A stretch of DNA of 64,000 bases. It comes from Candidatus Merdiplasma excrementigallinarum (lineage in GTDB: Bacteria > Bacillota > Clostridia > Lachnospirales > Lachnospiraceae). The stretch's first letter is position 1; each line of letters opens with the position of its first letter. The notes beneath the pieces are model-generated. The model was not told the origin of the DNA and searched no databases. It saw only the letters and a list, made by a program, of their open reading frames with translations. The translations under genes and the position numbers were made by a program. Shown here piece by piece: positions 1-9,597 of this stretch. The stretch is taken from assembly GCA_018713435.1 (NCBI GenBank), contig DVOS01000022.1, forward strand, positions 35,882 to 99,881, read 5' to 3'.

Positions 1-1265
1 AGCAGCGTATCGCTGTACACTTTCCGGATCTCCCTGTATCCGCATTTTTCCAGTGTTTCCACCTGGAATTTGGCGTTCTTTTTCAGGGGCTGCACCGTGA
101 CGATCATGCCCTGCTCCCGCATGGCGGTAGCCAGTTTAAACACTTCCAGCAGTTTGCCGGGCTCCACCCGCTCGTCCACCAGAAACGCTCGTCTCTCCTT
201 CCGGTTTCCCTCATCCGTCCAGTTCAGATCTTTCAGAATCGTGACAATCCGCTCGAAACCGATGGAGAAGCCGCAGGCAGGCACCTGCTGGTTGGAGAAT
301 CTTCCGATCATCTCATCATAGCGGCCGCCGCCGGCGATGGAAAAGTTGTAGCCGTCAATGCTGATCTCAAAAATAGTTCCCGTGTAGTAGGACATTCCCC
401 GCACCAGGGTGGGATCAAACTCCAGGCGCACGCTGGGATCGATCATGCAGGACACGCTGTCCATAATAGCGTCCATATTGGAGGCAACCCTGCCGTCCAG
501 ATATTCCCCGCCGATCCGGCCGCAGAACTCGCCGCACTTGATGCCCGGGGTAATCTGGTTCAGAAGGCCGATATAGCTTTCCACGGCCTCCGGATCATAT
601 TCCTTTTTCAGAAGGCTTTCCTTTACGCCCTCCAGACCGATCTTATCCATCTTATCCAGGATGATAAACACATCGTCATACTGCTCCGGCGTAAATCCGG
701 CGCTGGCCGCCATGGCTTTCAGGATCCTCCGGTCGTTGATGTGAACGGTAAATTCCCGGATCCCCACCTCGGAAAAGATGCGGGTGAGCATCTTGGAGGT
801 GGCGGCAATCAGCTCAATCTCCGCCATAATGGAACCGTCCCCGATAATGTCAATATCGCACTGGGTAAACTGGCGGAACCGCCCCTTCTGAGGCTTGTCC
901 GCTCTCCAGACGCTGCCCATCTGCAGCGCTTTTAAGGGGGTGGGAAGGCTGTTCTTATTGTTGGCATAATATCTGGCCAGAGGCACTGTCAGATCATAGC
1001 GCAGGCCGCAGTCCGCCAGCTCGCCGGTCTCCATCCCCTTTTCCAGCTCCCGGCCTCTTTTTAACACCTTGAAAATCAGCTTTTCATTTTCGCCGCCCTG
1101 TCTGCCCGTCAGATTCTCAATATGCTCCATGGCCGGGGTCTCAATCTGATCAAATCCGTATGTGGCGTAAGTTTCCCGGATCAGTCCCAGCACATGCTCC
1201 CGCAGCCGCATATCCTCCGGCAGAAAATCATTCATTCCCTTTACAGGGGTTGTGATAAACTTCAT
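1..1265 (-). CDS. hisS: Histidyl-tRNA synthetase, C-terminus truncated by window start
   Basis: Minus-strand translation from 1265 reads MKFITTPVKGMNDFLPEDMRLREHVLGLIRETYATYGFDQIETPAMEHIENL, a class II HisRS N-terminus; open to window edge. Confidence 0.93.
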   Translation of the reverse strand, partial: MKFITTPVKGMNDFLPEDMRLREHVLGLIRETYATYGFDQIETPAMEHIENLTGRQGGENEKLIFKVLKRGRELEKGMETGELADCGLRYDLTVPLARYYANNKNSLPTPLKALQMGSVWRADKPQKGRFRQFTQCDIDIIGDGSIMAEIELIAATSKMLTRIFSEVGIREFTVHINDRRILKAMAASAGFTPEQYDDVFIILDKMDKIGLEGVKESLLKKEYDPEAVESYIGLLNQITPGIKCGEFCGRIGGEYLDGRVASNMDAIMDSVSCMIDPSVRLEFDPTLVRGMSYYTGTIFEISIDGYNFSIAGGGRYDEMIGRFSNQQVPACGFSIGFERIVTILKDLNWTDEGNRKERRAFLVDERVEPGKLLEVFKLATAMREQGMIVTVQPLKKNAKFQVETLEKCGYREIRKVYSDTL

Positions 1266-1361
1266 ACATTTCTCTCCTTCAGCTTTCAACTTACTTGTCT
1301 CTGGTTATTATATACGCCCTGCATGGCCTTATCAACCGTTTTCTGTTCTTCCCGTCCCCGG

Positions 1362-2705
1362 TCATTCTTCCGCCCGGGCGGCCAGTCTCCGGCCCTCCTC
1401 CAGCAGATAATCCCTCTGGTTTTTCTCCGGGCAGGCCAGCACTTCATCCAGAAGCCGGTTCAGGATCTCTCCCAGCGCCCGGCCAGGCTTCATGCCCGCC
1501 TCAATCAGGTCATTTCCTGTAACGGCCAGTTTTTTCAGAGACAGGCAGTCTCCTCTCTCCAAAATCTCCCCGTATATTTTTTTCAGTTCATCCAGGTAGA
1601 GCAGTTTTTTCTCCCACACCTGGGGATGCTGGCCTAAAACGTCCGCCCGCTTTACCTCCAGGAAATCCGGAAACAGATCCTCTCCCACCTGAAAAATCCC
1701 TCTGCGCACTCCCTCCGGATCCGCAGACGGGTAAAGGGAATGGTTTTTCACCAGCCTGCAGACCCGGGAAGCTGTATAGTTGTCAAATTTCAGCCGCTTC
1801 ATCACCCGTCCGGCTATCACAGCGCTTCCCGCCGCATGGCCCCTGAAATGATAAATCCCCTTTTCATCCCGGGTGGCAATCTCCGGCTTTCCCGTATCGT
1901 GAAGCAGCATGGCAAGCCGCAGCACTTTCCCGGCCGGAACCGCCTCCAGTGTTTTCAGCGTATGCTCCCCCACCGAATAGATATGGTGGGCGCTGTTCTG
2001 AGGCTGCTCCATCATCCGGTCAAATTCCGGCAGAACCACCCCGGTAATGCCCAGTTCCCAGGCCCGCCTCAGTTCTCCTGGGTTGGGGGAAACCAGCAGC
2101 TTTACCAGCTCCGTCTGCACCCGCTCCGCGCTGATGCGTCCGAGGGAAGAAACCTGGTCCTTTACCGCCCCCGCCGTATTCTCCTCCAGGGAAAATCCCA
2201 GCTGGGCGCAGAAACGGACAGCCCGCATCATCCGCAGGGCGTCCTCCGAAAACCGCTCCTGGGGATCTCCCACGCAGCGCACCCGTCCTTCTTCCAGGTC
2301 CCGGCAGCCTTCAAACAGGTCCACCAGCCCTTCTCTCTCATTGTAAGCCATGGCATTTATGGTAAAGTCCCGCCGTTTCAGGTCCTCCTCCAGGCTGGAG
2401 GTATAGGTTACCTCCCGGGGATGCCGGGAATCCTCATACTCACCGTCAATCCGGTAGGTCGTCACCTCAAAGCCTTCTCTTCCCATCAGCACAGTCACCG
2501 TCCCGTGGGCGATTCCCGTATCCACGGTATGGGGAAACAGCTTTTTTACACTGGCGGGAGACGCGCAGGTGGTAATATCCCAGTCGCTGGGTTCTCTACC
2601 CATCAGGCTGTCCCTGACGCAGCCGCCCACCGCGTACCCTTCGTAGCCGTGGGCTTCCAGCTGATCCAAAATCATTTTTACCTTTTGGGGCAGTGCAATT
2701 TTCAT
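1362..2705 (-). CDS. cca: CCA tRNA nucleotidyltransferase with HD domain
   Basis: YAVGGCVRDSLMGREPSDWDITT nucleotidyltransferase motif, RRDFTINAMAYN, HDTGKP HD motif. Confidence 0.95.
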   Translation of the reverse strand: MKIALPQKVKMILDQLEAHGYEGYAVGGCVRDSLMGREPSDWDITTCASPASVKKLFPHTVDTGIAHGTVTVLMGREGFEVTTYRIDGEYEDSRHPREVTYTSSLEEDLKRRDFTINAMAYNEREGLVDLFEGCRDLEEGRVRCVGDPQERFSEDALRMMRAVRFCAQLGFSLEENTAGAVKDQVSSLGRISAERVQTELVKLLVSPNPGELRRAWELGITGVVLPEFDRMMEQPQNSAHHIYSVGEHTLKTLEAVPAGKVLRLAMLLHDTGKPEIATRDEKGIYHFRGHAAGSAVIAGRVMKRLKFDNYTASRVCRLVKNHSLYPSADPEGVRRGIFQVGEDLFPDFLEVKRADVLGQHPQVWEKKLLYLDELKKIYGEILERGDCLSLKKLAVTGNDLIEAGMKPGRALGEILNRLLDEVLACPEKNQRDYLLEEGRRLAARAEE

Positions 2706-2942
2706 TTCCGTATCCTTTCCGCTGTCTTTCCCGCCTCTTTATGGAAGTTTCACGGGAAAATCCCGCGGGCAGCACCGATTCTTCTCATCAATCATACCAT
2801 GTTTTCACATCTCTGTCACATTTATTCCGTAAAATGATAAAAGAAACTCGGAAAATACAGGAGTGATTTACAGTTAGGAGAATTAATGGTATGATAAGGC
2901 AATACCATTGATTTGCCAGAAAAGTAAAGCGAGGAAGGGTCT

Positions 2943-4196
2943 ATGAAAAAAAGATATCTGTTACTGTTAATGGGAATGCTTGCGGTCTGCTCCGTCTCCG
3001 GATGCGGGAAAAGCGGTTCTGACGAGACTGAGGCGGCTTCGGAAGCGGCCGGCGCCGAGATTACCGGCTACCTGGTAGACGGCGCGGATCAGTATGTGAC
3101 GCTGGGAACCTACAAGGGAATGGACGTGGAGCAGCCGATCTATACGGTCAGCGATGACGAGGTTGCCATGGAGGTAGACGCTACTCTGTACGAGTATTCC
3201 ACCGTTGAAACGGTGGACCGGCCTGTCCAGGAGGGCGATCTTGTTACGGTAGACGTTACCGCCACCGTAGAGGGCGAGTCAGAGCCTACGCTCTCCGAGG
3301 AAGATTACACGGTGGAGCTGGGATACGAGGAATTCGGAGCGGATTTCGACCAGCAGATGATCGGCGCCCAGGCAGGGGATGAAAAGGAATTTTCCACCGC
3401 TTTCGGGGAAGATACCTGGTATGAAGAGTGGATTGACCAGACGGTCAACTTTGAAGTAACCGTCAAATCCGTGGATGAGCTGGTTCAGCCGGAATATACG
3501 GATGAATTTGTATCCGATACCCTGGGATATGAGTCCAAGGAGGCTTTTGAGACGGCCCTGCGGGATGAACTGGATGCCGGCTATCAGGAGCAGAGCCGGG
3601 ATGAGACCAGGGAAAATGCCATCATCGCCGCCATGGACGGCTGCGAATTTAACGGTTACCCGGATAAGCTGTATGACACCTGTGAGGCTTCTGTTTCTGA
3701 AACCTATACCTCTTTTGCCGACAGCTACGGCATGAGCGTGGAGGAACTGTACGACGCCTACGGCATGACCCAGGAGGATGTGGACGCCGAGATTATGGAT
3801 ACGGTGAACCGCCGCCTGTTCATCAGCGCCATCTGCCAGGCGGAAGACATCACCGTAACCTCAGATGAATACACCGCGTTCCTGGAAAGTCTGTATCCGG
3901 ATTACGGCTATGACGACGCCGAATCCTTTGAGACCGATTACGGCAAGGATTATCTGATGTGGTACCTGTATGAAAACAAGGTGGCGGACTACCTGGTCAA
4001 TAATGCCTCCCTCTATGAAGCGCCCGTCAGCATGGACGCGGAAGACCTGGAGGTATACGACGAGGATACGGAAAGCGAAACCGAGGGGGACACTCTGGAA
4101 GGTCTGGATGACGCGGACGCGGAAGAAGAATATGTGACCGAAACAGTCACGGAAGAGGATGATCTCACAGAGGAAGAAACAGAGGCCGAGAGCTGA
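2943..4196 (+). CDS. Trigger-factor-like FKBP-type peptidyl-prolyl isomerase lipoprotein
   Basis: Lipoprotein signal with lipobox (VSGC), VQEGDLVTVDVTATVEGE...FGADFDQQMIGAQAGDEKEF as in the trigger factor PPIase domain, TF-like C-terminal helical region, acidic tail. Confidence 0.8.
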   Translation: MKKRYLLLLMGMLAVCSVSGCGKSGSDETEAASEAAGAEITGYLVDGADQYVTLGTYKGMDVEQPIYTVSDDEVAMEVDATLYEYSTVETVDRPVQEGDLVTVDVTATVEGESEPTLSEEDYTVELGYEEFGADFDQQMIGAQAGDEKEFSTAFGEDTWYEEWIDQTVNFEVTVKSVDELVQPEYTDEFVSDTLGYESKEAFETALRDELDAGYQEQSRDETRENAIIAAMDGCEFNGYPDKLYDTCEASVSETYTSFADSYGMSVEELYDAYGMTQEDVDAEIMDTVNRRLFISAICQAEDITVTSDEYTAFLESLYPDYGYDDAESFETDYGKDYLMWYLYENKVADYLVNNASLYEAPVSMDAEDLEVYDEDTESETEGDTLEGLDDADAEEEYVTETVTEEDDLTEEETEAES

Positions 4197-4228
4197 GGCG
4201 GCGCCGGACAGAAACCGGGGAAAATGGC

Positions 4229-4257
4229 TTGACAGAAATACCGGCAGGGCATATAAT
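4229..4257 (+). promoter_or_regulatory. Consensus sigma-A promoter of the cold-shock gene
   Basis: TTGACA (4229-4234), 17-nt spacer, TATAAT (4252-4257); followed by a ~130-nt untranslated leader before the csp ATG at 4400. Confidence 0.8.
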
Positions 4258-4396
4258 CAAGGGGCAATCAGATTTAAGGTTTTAAGATTTGTCACGTAGC
4301 TATTTTGATTATGAAACCAACGCCTTATAGTCTATAGTTAGTGAATGTTTTATTACCAATAATCGAAACAAATTTCATAATCGAAATGGAGGTACC

Positions 4397-4600
4397 GTGA
4401 TGAACAAAGGTACAGTAAAGTGGTTCAACGCAGAAAAAGGCTATGGATTTATCACCGGTGAGGACGGCGCGGATGTATTCGTACATTTCTCCGCTATCCA
4501 GGGCGAAGGCTTCAAGACTCTGGAAGAGGGTCAGGCCGTTACCTATGATCTGACCGAGGGCGCCCGCGGCATGCAGGCTGCCAACGTGGTAAAGTGCTGA
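4397..4600 (+). CDS. Cold-shock protein, CspA family (likely start ATG 4400)
   Basis: [36 protein letters not shown]1/RNP2 motifs. Confidence 0.97.
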   Translation: MMNKGTVKWFNAEKGYGFITGEDGADVFVHFSAIQGEGFKTLEEGQAVTYDLTEGARGMQAANVVKC

Positions 4601-4617
4601 TAAGTGAACTGTAAAAA

Positions 4618-4661
4618 AGAGTGCCGCTCTGTCATGAGATTCATGATGGAACGGCACTTTT
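4618..4661 (+). terminator. Terminator hairpin of csp with TCATGAGATTCATGA apical motif
   Basis: agtgccg...cggcact stem followed by tttt; inner nested TCATGA palindrome. Confidence 0.75.
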
Positions 4662-4673
4662 CGTTTGTCCTTT

Positions 4674-5918
4674 TTATACATTTCCGTAGATCTCCCGGGG
4701 AACATAGGCTTTTACATATATGCCCTCTTCCCGGTACTCTTCCTCCAGCAGCTGTCCGAATTTCCGGATCAGCTGTATCTTTCCGGCCTGACCATAATCG
4801 TAGAGCCGTTCGATAAGGATCTGATTCTCCGTCAGGATTTCCTCCAGCAAATCTTTCAGTTCCTCCAGCCCTTCCCCGGTGCGAGCCGAAATGTTCAGGG
4901 TATAATCTGCCTGCCGATCCCGGATCCGGACAGGCGCTTCCAGCTTATCCTGCTTGTTAAAGAGGGTAATCACTTTCTTGCCCGTCACCTCCAGCCGGCG
5001 CAGCGTGTCATAGACCACCGCCATCTGCTTTTCCATCTGGGGATTGGATACATCCACCACATGAAGGATAAGGTCCGCGTACCGGGCTTCCTCCAGGGTA
5101 CTCTGAAAGGCTTCCACCAGATGGTGGGGCAGTTTCCGGATAAACCCTACCGTATCGGTAAACAGGATCTCCTGTCCTCCCTCCAGCTTCAGTCCTCTGG
5201 TGGTGGGATCCAGAGTGGCAAACAGCTTGTCCTCCTCCAGCACACCCGCCTGGGTCAGCCGGTTCAGCAGGGTGGATTTACCCGCATTGGTATAGCCCAC
5301 AATGGCAGCCACCGGAACAGCATTTTTCTTTCTCCGCTCCCGGATCAGTTCCCGGTGCCGCTTCACCTCCTGCAGTTCCCGCCGCAGCTGGGCAATACGG
5401 TTTTTAATCAGACGCCGGTCCATCTCCAGCTTTTTCTCGCCGGGTCCCCTGGTGCCGATGCCTCCGCCCAGCCGGGACAGAGATTTTCCCAGTCCTGCCA
5501 GCCGGGAGAGCCGGTACTGAAGCTGGGCCAGCTCCACCTGTATCTTGCCTTCGCTGGTGGCGGCCCGGGAGGCGAAAATATCCAGTATCAGAAGCGTCCG
5601 GTCCATCACCTTGCATTCCAGCTCCTGCTCCAGGTTCCGCATCTGCGCCGGAGACAGCTCATCATCGCAGATCACGCCGGTGGCGTCCGTCTCCAGAATT
5701 TTTTCCTTTACCTCCTGAATCTTTCCTTTTCCTATATAGGTTCCGGGATGGGGCGCTTCCCGGTTCTGAATCTCCATCCCCACCGTGACGGCTCCCGCGG
5801 TCTTTGCCAGCTCTTCCAGCTCCTCCAGGGATTCCCGGGTTTCTCTGTCATCCTGCAGGCTGACTCCCAGCAGAATCACTCTCTCCTGCAGCTCTTCCAG
5901 TTCTCTTGCCTCTGCCAT
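4674..5918 (-). CDS. hflX: GTPase HflX
   Basis: GGIGTRGPGEKKLEMDRR, GYTNAGKSTLLNRL, DTVGFIRKLPHHLVEAF motifs. Confidence 0.96.
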   Translation of the reverse strand: MAEARELEELQERVILLGVSLQDDRETRESLEELEELAKTAGAVTVGMEIQNREAPHPGTYIGKGKIQEVKEKILETDATGVICDDELSPAQMRNLEQELECKVMDRTLLILDIFASRAATSEGKIQVELAQLQYRLSRLAGLGKSLSRLGGGIGTRGPGEKKLEMDRRLIKNRIAQLRRELQEVKRHRELIRERRKKNAVPVAAIVGYTNAGKSTLLNRLTQAGVLEEDKLFATLDPTTRGLKLEGGQEILFTDTVGFIRKLPHHLVEAFQSTLEEARYADLILHVVDVSNPQMEKQMAVVYDTLRRLEVTGKKVITLFNKQDKLEAPVRIRDRQADYTLNISARTGEGLEELKDLLEEILTENQILIERLYDYGQAGKIQLIRKFGQLLEEEYREEGIYVKAYVPREIYGNV

Positions 5919-5954
5919 TCCTTTATATTTCCATCCTTCTGCGTTCTGTTCCTG

Positions 5955-7010
5955 CTAGCGGGTAGACAAAAATTCCAGTTCCTTCTGCCCCGCCTCGTCT
6001 GTCGGATAATTTTCCACATAAACCTGGGCCTTGGCTCTGGCCGTATCAAAGTCCAGCATTCTCTCATAAACCACAATTTCGTTAAAATACAGCTCCTGCT
6101 TGCCGGCTGCTCCCTCCAGCGCCAGCCCCTGGGAAATATACTCCAGCGCCTGGTCATACTCTCCCGCTTCCAGTGCGCACAGAGCCAGCCCGTTATAGCT
6201 TTCCGCGCTGTCCGGATGTTCCGTCAGAATGGATTCGTAGACAGAACGGGCTCCTGCGTAATCCTCCTGGGCCAGATATATTTTTCCCTGCAGGTACAGC
6301 GCCGGCAGATAGCCTTCCTCCTGGGGTTTCAGCAGGGCGCTCTGGGCCTGGTCATACTGCTGCAGATAATAGTAAATCTGTCCCATGTGATAGTAATCCT
6401 CTGCCTCCTCCGGAACAATGCTCAGAGCGGTCTGAAGATATTCGTCTCCCAGGGCGGAAAGGTCCTGGCTCTCATAGCACTCATAGATATTCAGGTATAA
6501 GGTATAGTCCTCCGGCGCGGCAGCCACCGCCCGGGAAAAATTCTCCTTGGCCTGGTCCTGAAAGCCCTGGCACAGATAGCTGGCTCCCCGCAGATACAGC
6601 GCGTCTGACGATTCATTTTCCTCCTCGTCCACCAGTCTGCCGCAGGTGTCAATCGTTCCCTCATAATCCTGAAGACGGTACTGAGCGGAGGCCTTGTACA
6701 GAAGCAGGTCCTCCACTGTCTCCGGCATCTTTTCATCCGTGTAGAGCAGCGCCTGGTCAAAGGCGGTTACCGCCTCCTCATACCGGGCCAGTCCCATGCT
6801 GGCCATTCCCATTCCCCGGTATGCCAGGACCTGGTCTTCTCCCTCCTGCACGGCCTGCCCGAACAGGCGCAAAGCTTCTTCATATTCCATGGCATCCAGG
6901 CTTTCCATCCCCTGAGCCGTCAGTTCCCCTCCGGCTTCCTTTCCCAGACAGCCTGTCAGTCCCAGCGCTGCCGTCAGCAACAGCGCCAATAAAACGGTTT
7001 TCTTTTTCAT
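5955..7010 (-). CDS. TPR-repeat lipoprotein
   Basis: Signal peptide with LTGC lipobox followed by several TPR-like repeats. Confidence 0.85.
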   Translation of the reverse strand: MKKKTVLLALLLTAALGLTGCLGKEAGGELTAQGMESLDAMEYEEALRLFGQAVQEGEDQVLAYRGMGMASMGLARYEEAVTAFDQALLYTDEKMPETVEDLLLYKASAQYRLQDYEGTIDTCGRLVDEEENESSDALYLRGASYLCQGFQDQAKENFSRAVAAAPEDYTLYLNIYECYESQDLSALGDEYLQTALSIVPEEAEDYYHMGQIYYYLQQYDQAQSALLKPQEEGYLPALYLQGKIYLAQEDYAGARSVYESILTEHPDSAESYNGLALCALEAGEYDQALEYISQGLALEGAAGKQELYFNEIVVYERMLDFDTARAKAQVYVENYPTDEAGQKELEFLSTR

Positions 7011-7274
7011 GCAAGTTCTTCCTTCTCTTTACTTTGTGACCTATCATACCATATCTGAAGAATTTTTCCAACTGATGCTTTGCCTTCTGCTATTTCTTCC
7101 AGTAATCTTTCAAAATAGTCTTCATCCAAATAGTGTTCCGTCCTCATACCGAACTTCTATGCCATCACTGTGATTTTGCTTCTCAAATATTAAAAATTCC
7201 GCTGTACTGCTGCGAATCATAAGTTTTTTATTTCCCATTTGCCAATTAGCCTCCCCGTATTGTCCGCGCTCCAT
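7008..7274 (-). pseudogene. Degenerate remnant resembling the RhuM-family virulence protein (internal deletion/frameshift)
   Basis: Minus frame 1 (7122..7274) MERGQYGEANWQMGNKKLMIRSSTAEFLIFEKQNHSDGIEVRYEDGTLFG*; adjacent frame LDEDYFERLLEEIAEGKASVGKILQIWYDRSQSKEKEELA*. Both resemble RhuM segments with the middle missing. Confidence 0.45.
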
Positions 7275-7345
7275 TCGTAATTAGTTTTTGTTTCCATCTT
7301 ATTATTTACTTTTTGTGATGTCAATCATATATTTTCAAAGCCATA

Positions 7346-7381
7346 TTAAAGGCGAAGAGTTTTCACCCTCCGCCTCTGCCA
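7346..7381 (-). terminator. Rho-independent-like terminator after the sigma-factor cluster
   Basis: Minus strand ggcagaggcggagggtgaaaactcttcgcctttaa: stem with T-rich end. Confidence 0.5.
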
Positions 7382-7409
7382 GCATTTTATCCGACCCTCC
7401 AGCCTTATC

Positions 7410-7784
7410 CTACTGCCATATGATTATCGGGCATCCTTTCAGCTCCATAGCGTAATCCACAGCTGCCATGCCCATGGCGAATGCCAGGAGCAAAAACAGC
7501 ATCACCACCGCGGCCCAGTCATAGGCGAACCGTTTCTGCCCCACAGCCTGGGCTGCCAGAGCCTCTGTCCCCATACCGATCAGCACCACCGGCCAGAGCC
7601 GGAAAATAAAACGGTATTCCAGCACCGGGAAAAACAGATGGAGCAGGAAGAGAATTCCGAATAAAATCAGGACCACACCGAACGTAACTGTCCCTACTCT
7701 GTGCACCCGCTCTTTCGTCCCTTTTTTTCTGTCCGTCTGCCCATTCCCTGTTTTCTCATCAGACCTGCCCGTCATCCTTCTCAT
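7410..7784 (-). CDS. Small membrane protein, LiaI/LiaF-like transmembrane region
   Basis: GTVTFGVVLILFGILFLLHLFFP...RLWPVVLIGMGTEALAA pattern. Confidence 0.6.
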   Translation of the reverse strand: MRRMTGRSDEKTGNGQTDRKKGTKERVHRVGTVTFGVVLILFGILFLLHLFFPVLEYRFIFRLWPVVLIGMGTEALAAQAVGQKRFAYDWAAVVMLFLLLAFAMGMAAVDYAMELKGCPIIIWQ

Positions 7785-8430
7785 CTCCTTCCGCCGCTGC
7801 CAGAGATTTCACCGAATCCTCCGTTTCCCTCCGGTCTTCTTCTTTTCTGTCTTCTTCTTTTCTGTCTTCTTCTTTTCTGTCTTCCTGTTCTGCTTTCTCT
7901 TCTTCAAACAGATCTCTCTTCTTGCCCCGGATCATCCAGCATCCCAGCAGTATAATCCCTACGCCGATCAGTATCTGGGGAAGCATATAAAACAGATCGT
8001 CTACCCAGAAAGCTACCGAGGAAGGCAGATAACGCCAGATCAGGTTCCGGAAAGCCCGCAGACAGAACACCGTTCCTAAAATTACCAGAATCACTGCCAC
8101 AGCCCGGGAGGTATTCTCGCCCCGGAACAATTCTTTTGTTTCCGTTTCCATCCTGCCGCCCAGCAGGAATTCATCCTTCTGATTTTCAAACTCCGCATCT
8201 GGCATATGTGCCATATTCCTGGCATGGAAAAAGCTGTAAAACCAAGCAACCAGCGCCACAAACAGCAGCGGTCCTATATTCAGTACGGCCGCCAGGGCGA
8301 TCAGTCCCCAGAACACTGTCATCAGGCTCAGTCCCATCTTCATAAACCCCATATACATTTCCGCGCATCCCGGCAGAAACGACAGGCAAAACGTCCAAAA
8401 TCTGCTTTTTCTGCTTTTCATCTCCATCAT
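7759..8430 (-). CDS. Multi-pass membrane protein with C-terminal KEEDR repeat tail
   Basis: Multiple hydrophobic segments; overlaps 7410..7784; co-directional with sigma/anti-sigma genes. Confidence 0.65.
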   Translation of the reverse strand: MMEMKSRKSRFWTFCLSFLPGCAEMYMGFMKMGLSLMTVFWGLIALAAVLNIGPLLFVALVAWFYSFFHARNMAHMPDAEFENQKDEFLLGGRMETETKELFRGENTSRAVAVILVILGTVFCLRAFRNLIWRYLPSSVAFWVDDLFYMLPQILIGVGIILLGCWMIRGKKRDLFEEEKAEQEDRKEEDRKEEDRKEEDRRETEDSVKSLAAAEGDEKDDGQV

Positions 8431-8460
8431 CCTCTCTATCTCATTCTTTCTTACACCCTT

Positions 8461-8883
8461 TTATTTCCCAGGTATCAGCCATTCTGAAACTGCTTCCAGT
8501 CCTCTGCTGAGCTCTTCCGTTTTCTCTCCCAAACCTCTGGTAATCGTATCGGCAATTCTCTCCGTCTGCTCTCTCCGATTCCAGGTCTTTCTTCCCAGAT
8601 CCTCAAACTCCTTTACCGGTACGGAAAACAGCATCACAATGGCCGCCGCTGCCGCCGCTCCCACCTTCAGGCTGTACAAAAACAGTTCCCGTTTTTTCTC
8701 TTTTCTGGTTTTGGGAAGCCTGGGAAGAACAGGACGGCTCTGCAGTTCCAGCGCCCGCTCCAGGCGTTCCATGGTTTCCGCCTTCAGATAGGAAGGGGCC
8801 CGCAGCATCTCATGCTGTTCTACATGGCCGATCAGCCTGTTTAACTCCTCATCGGTTAAATAACCTGTTTTATTCTCATCCAT
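8461..8883 (-). CDS. Putative anti-sigma-factor-like membrane protein
   Basis: Overlaps the stop of the ECF sigma gene; single TM segment (VGAAAAAAIVMLFSVPV). Confidence 0.6.
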   Translation of the reverse strand: MDENKTGYLTDEELNRLIGHVEQHEMLRAPSYLKAETMERLERALELQSRPVLPRLPKTRKEKKRELFLYSLKVGAAAAAAIVMLFSVPVKEFEDLGRKTWNRREQTERIADTITRGLGEKTEELSRGLEAVSEWLIPGK

Positions 8884-9445
8884 CCTGCCGCTCCTTTCTT
8901 CCCGGTCCTTCCCGGGATTTTCCCGCTTTCCCGCCGCCTTCCTGTCCGTAAAGATGCCTCAGCTTCTCTCTTGCCCGGTAAATCTGGGTTTCCACCGTCT
9001 TTTTATTTTTCCCCTGTTCATCGGCAATCTCCTCCGGTTTCTTTTCCAGATAAAAGTACTGATAGGCGATTTCATCGTAAGGAGGCTTCAGACTCCGGCA
9101 CTTTTCCCGCAGCTCCTCCCGCACAGCCGCTTCCAGAGTCTCCTGCTCCGGCCTTCCCGCCGGCGAGTGAAAGGCATCCATGGAAGCATCTTCCGTGGGA
9201 ATCATCCTGCGCCCTGCCTGTCTGAGATAATCCGTGCATTTGTTTGCCGCAATCCGGCACAGCCAGGCCTTCTCATTTTTCCCGTCAAATCCTGCCATGT
9301 GGAGAAAAGCGGCCAGAAAAGTTTCCTGCGTCAGATCCTGGGAGGCAAAGTAATCGCCGGTCATATGAAAACAGACGGACAGTATCAGATTTTGATACCG
9401 GTCAATCCAGTCCGCCAATATCCCTTCCCTGTCGATTTTCCCCAC
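8876..9445 (-). CDS. ECF-type RNA polymerase sigma factor (sigma-70 family)
   Basis: DLTQETFLAAF region 2 motif, C-terminal KPPYDEIAYQYFYLEKKPEEIADEQGKNKKTVETQIYRAREKLR region 4. Confidence 0.93.
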   Translation of the reverse strand: MGKIDREGILADWIDRYQNLILSVCFHMTGDYFASQDLTQETFLAAFLHMAGFDGKNEKAWLCRIAANKCTDYLRQAGRRMIPTEDASMDAFHSPAGRPEQETLEAAVREELREKCRSLKPPYDEIAYQYFYLEKKPEEIADEQGKNKKTVETQIYRAREKLRHLYGQEGGGKAGKSREGPGRKERQDG

Positions 9446-9597
9446 CTCCTTTTCTCTTTCCTGTCAGTATCCCAAGATTTCGAAATCTTTCACAAATTAT
9501 AACGAATCGAATTCCTCAAAATCTTCAAAAAAAGAGAAAATCTGTTTCATCCTCTGACGTTTCCACAGATCTTCTCTCTTTGCTCTGTTTTCGCTTT

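Noticed and set aside
4325-4705. 126-aa minus-strand ORF over csp
   Set aside because: Antisense to an unmistakable cold-shock gene and its leader.
4665-6500. 611-aa plus-strand ORF opposite hflX and the TPR lipoprotein
   Set aside because: Antisense shadow ORF with no domain motifs.
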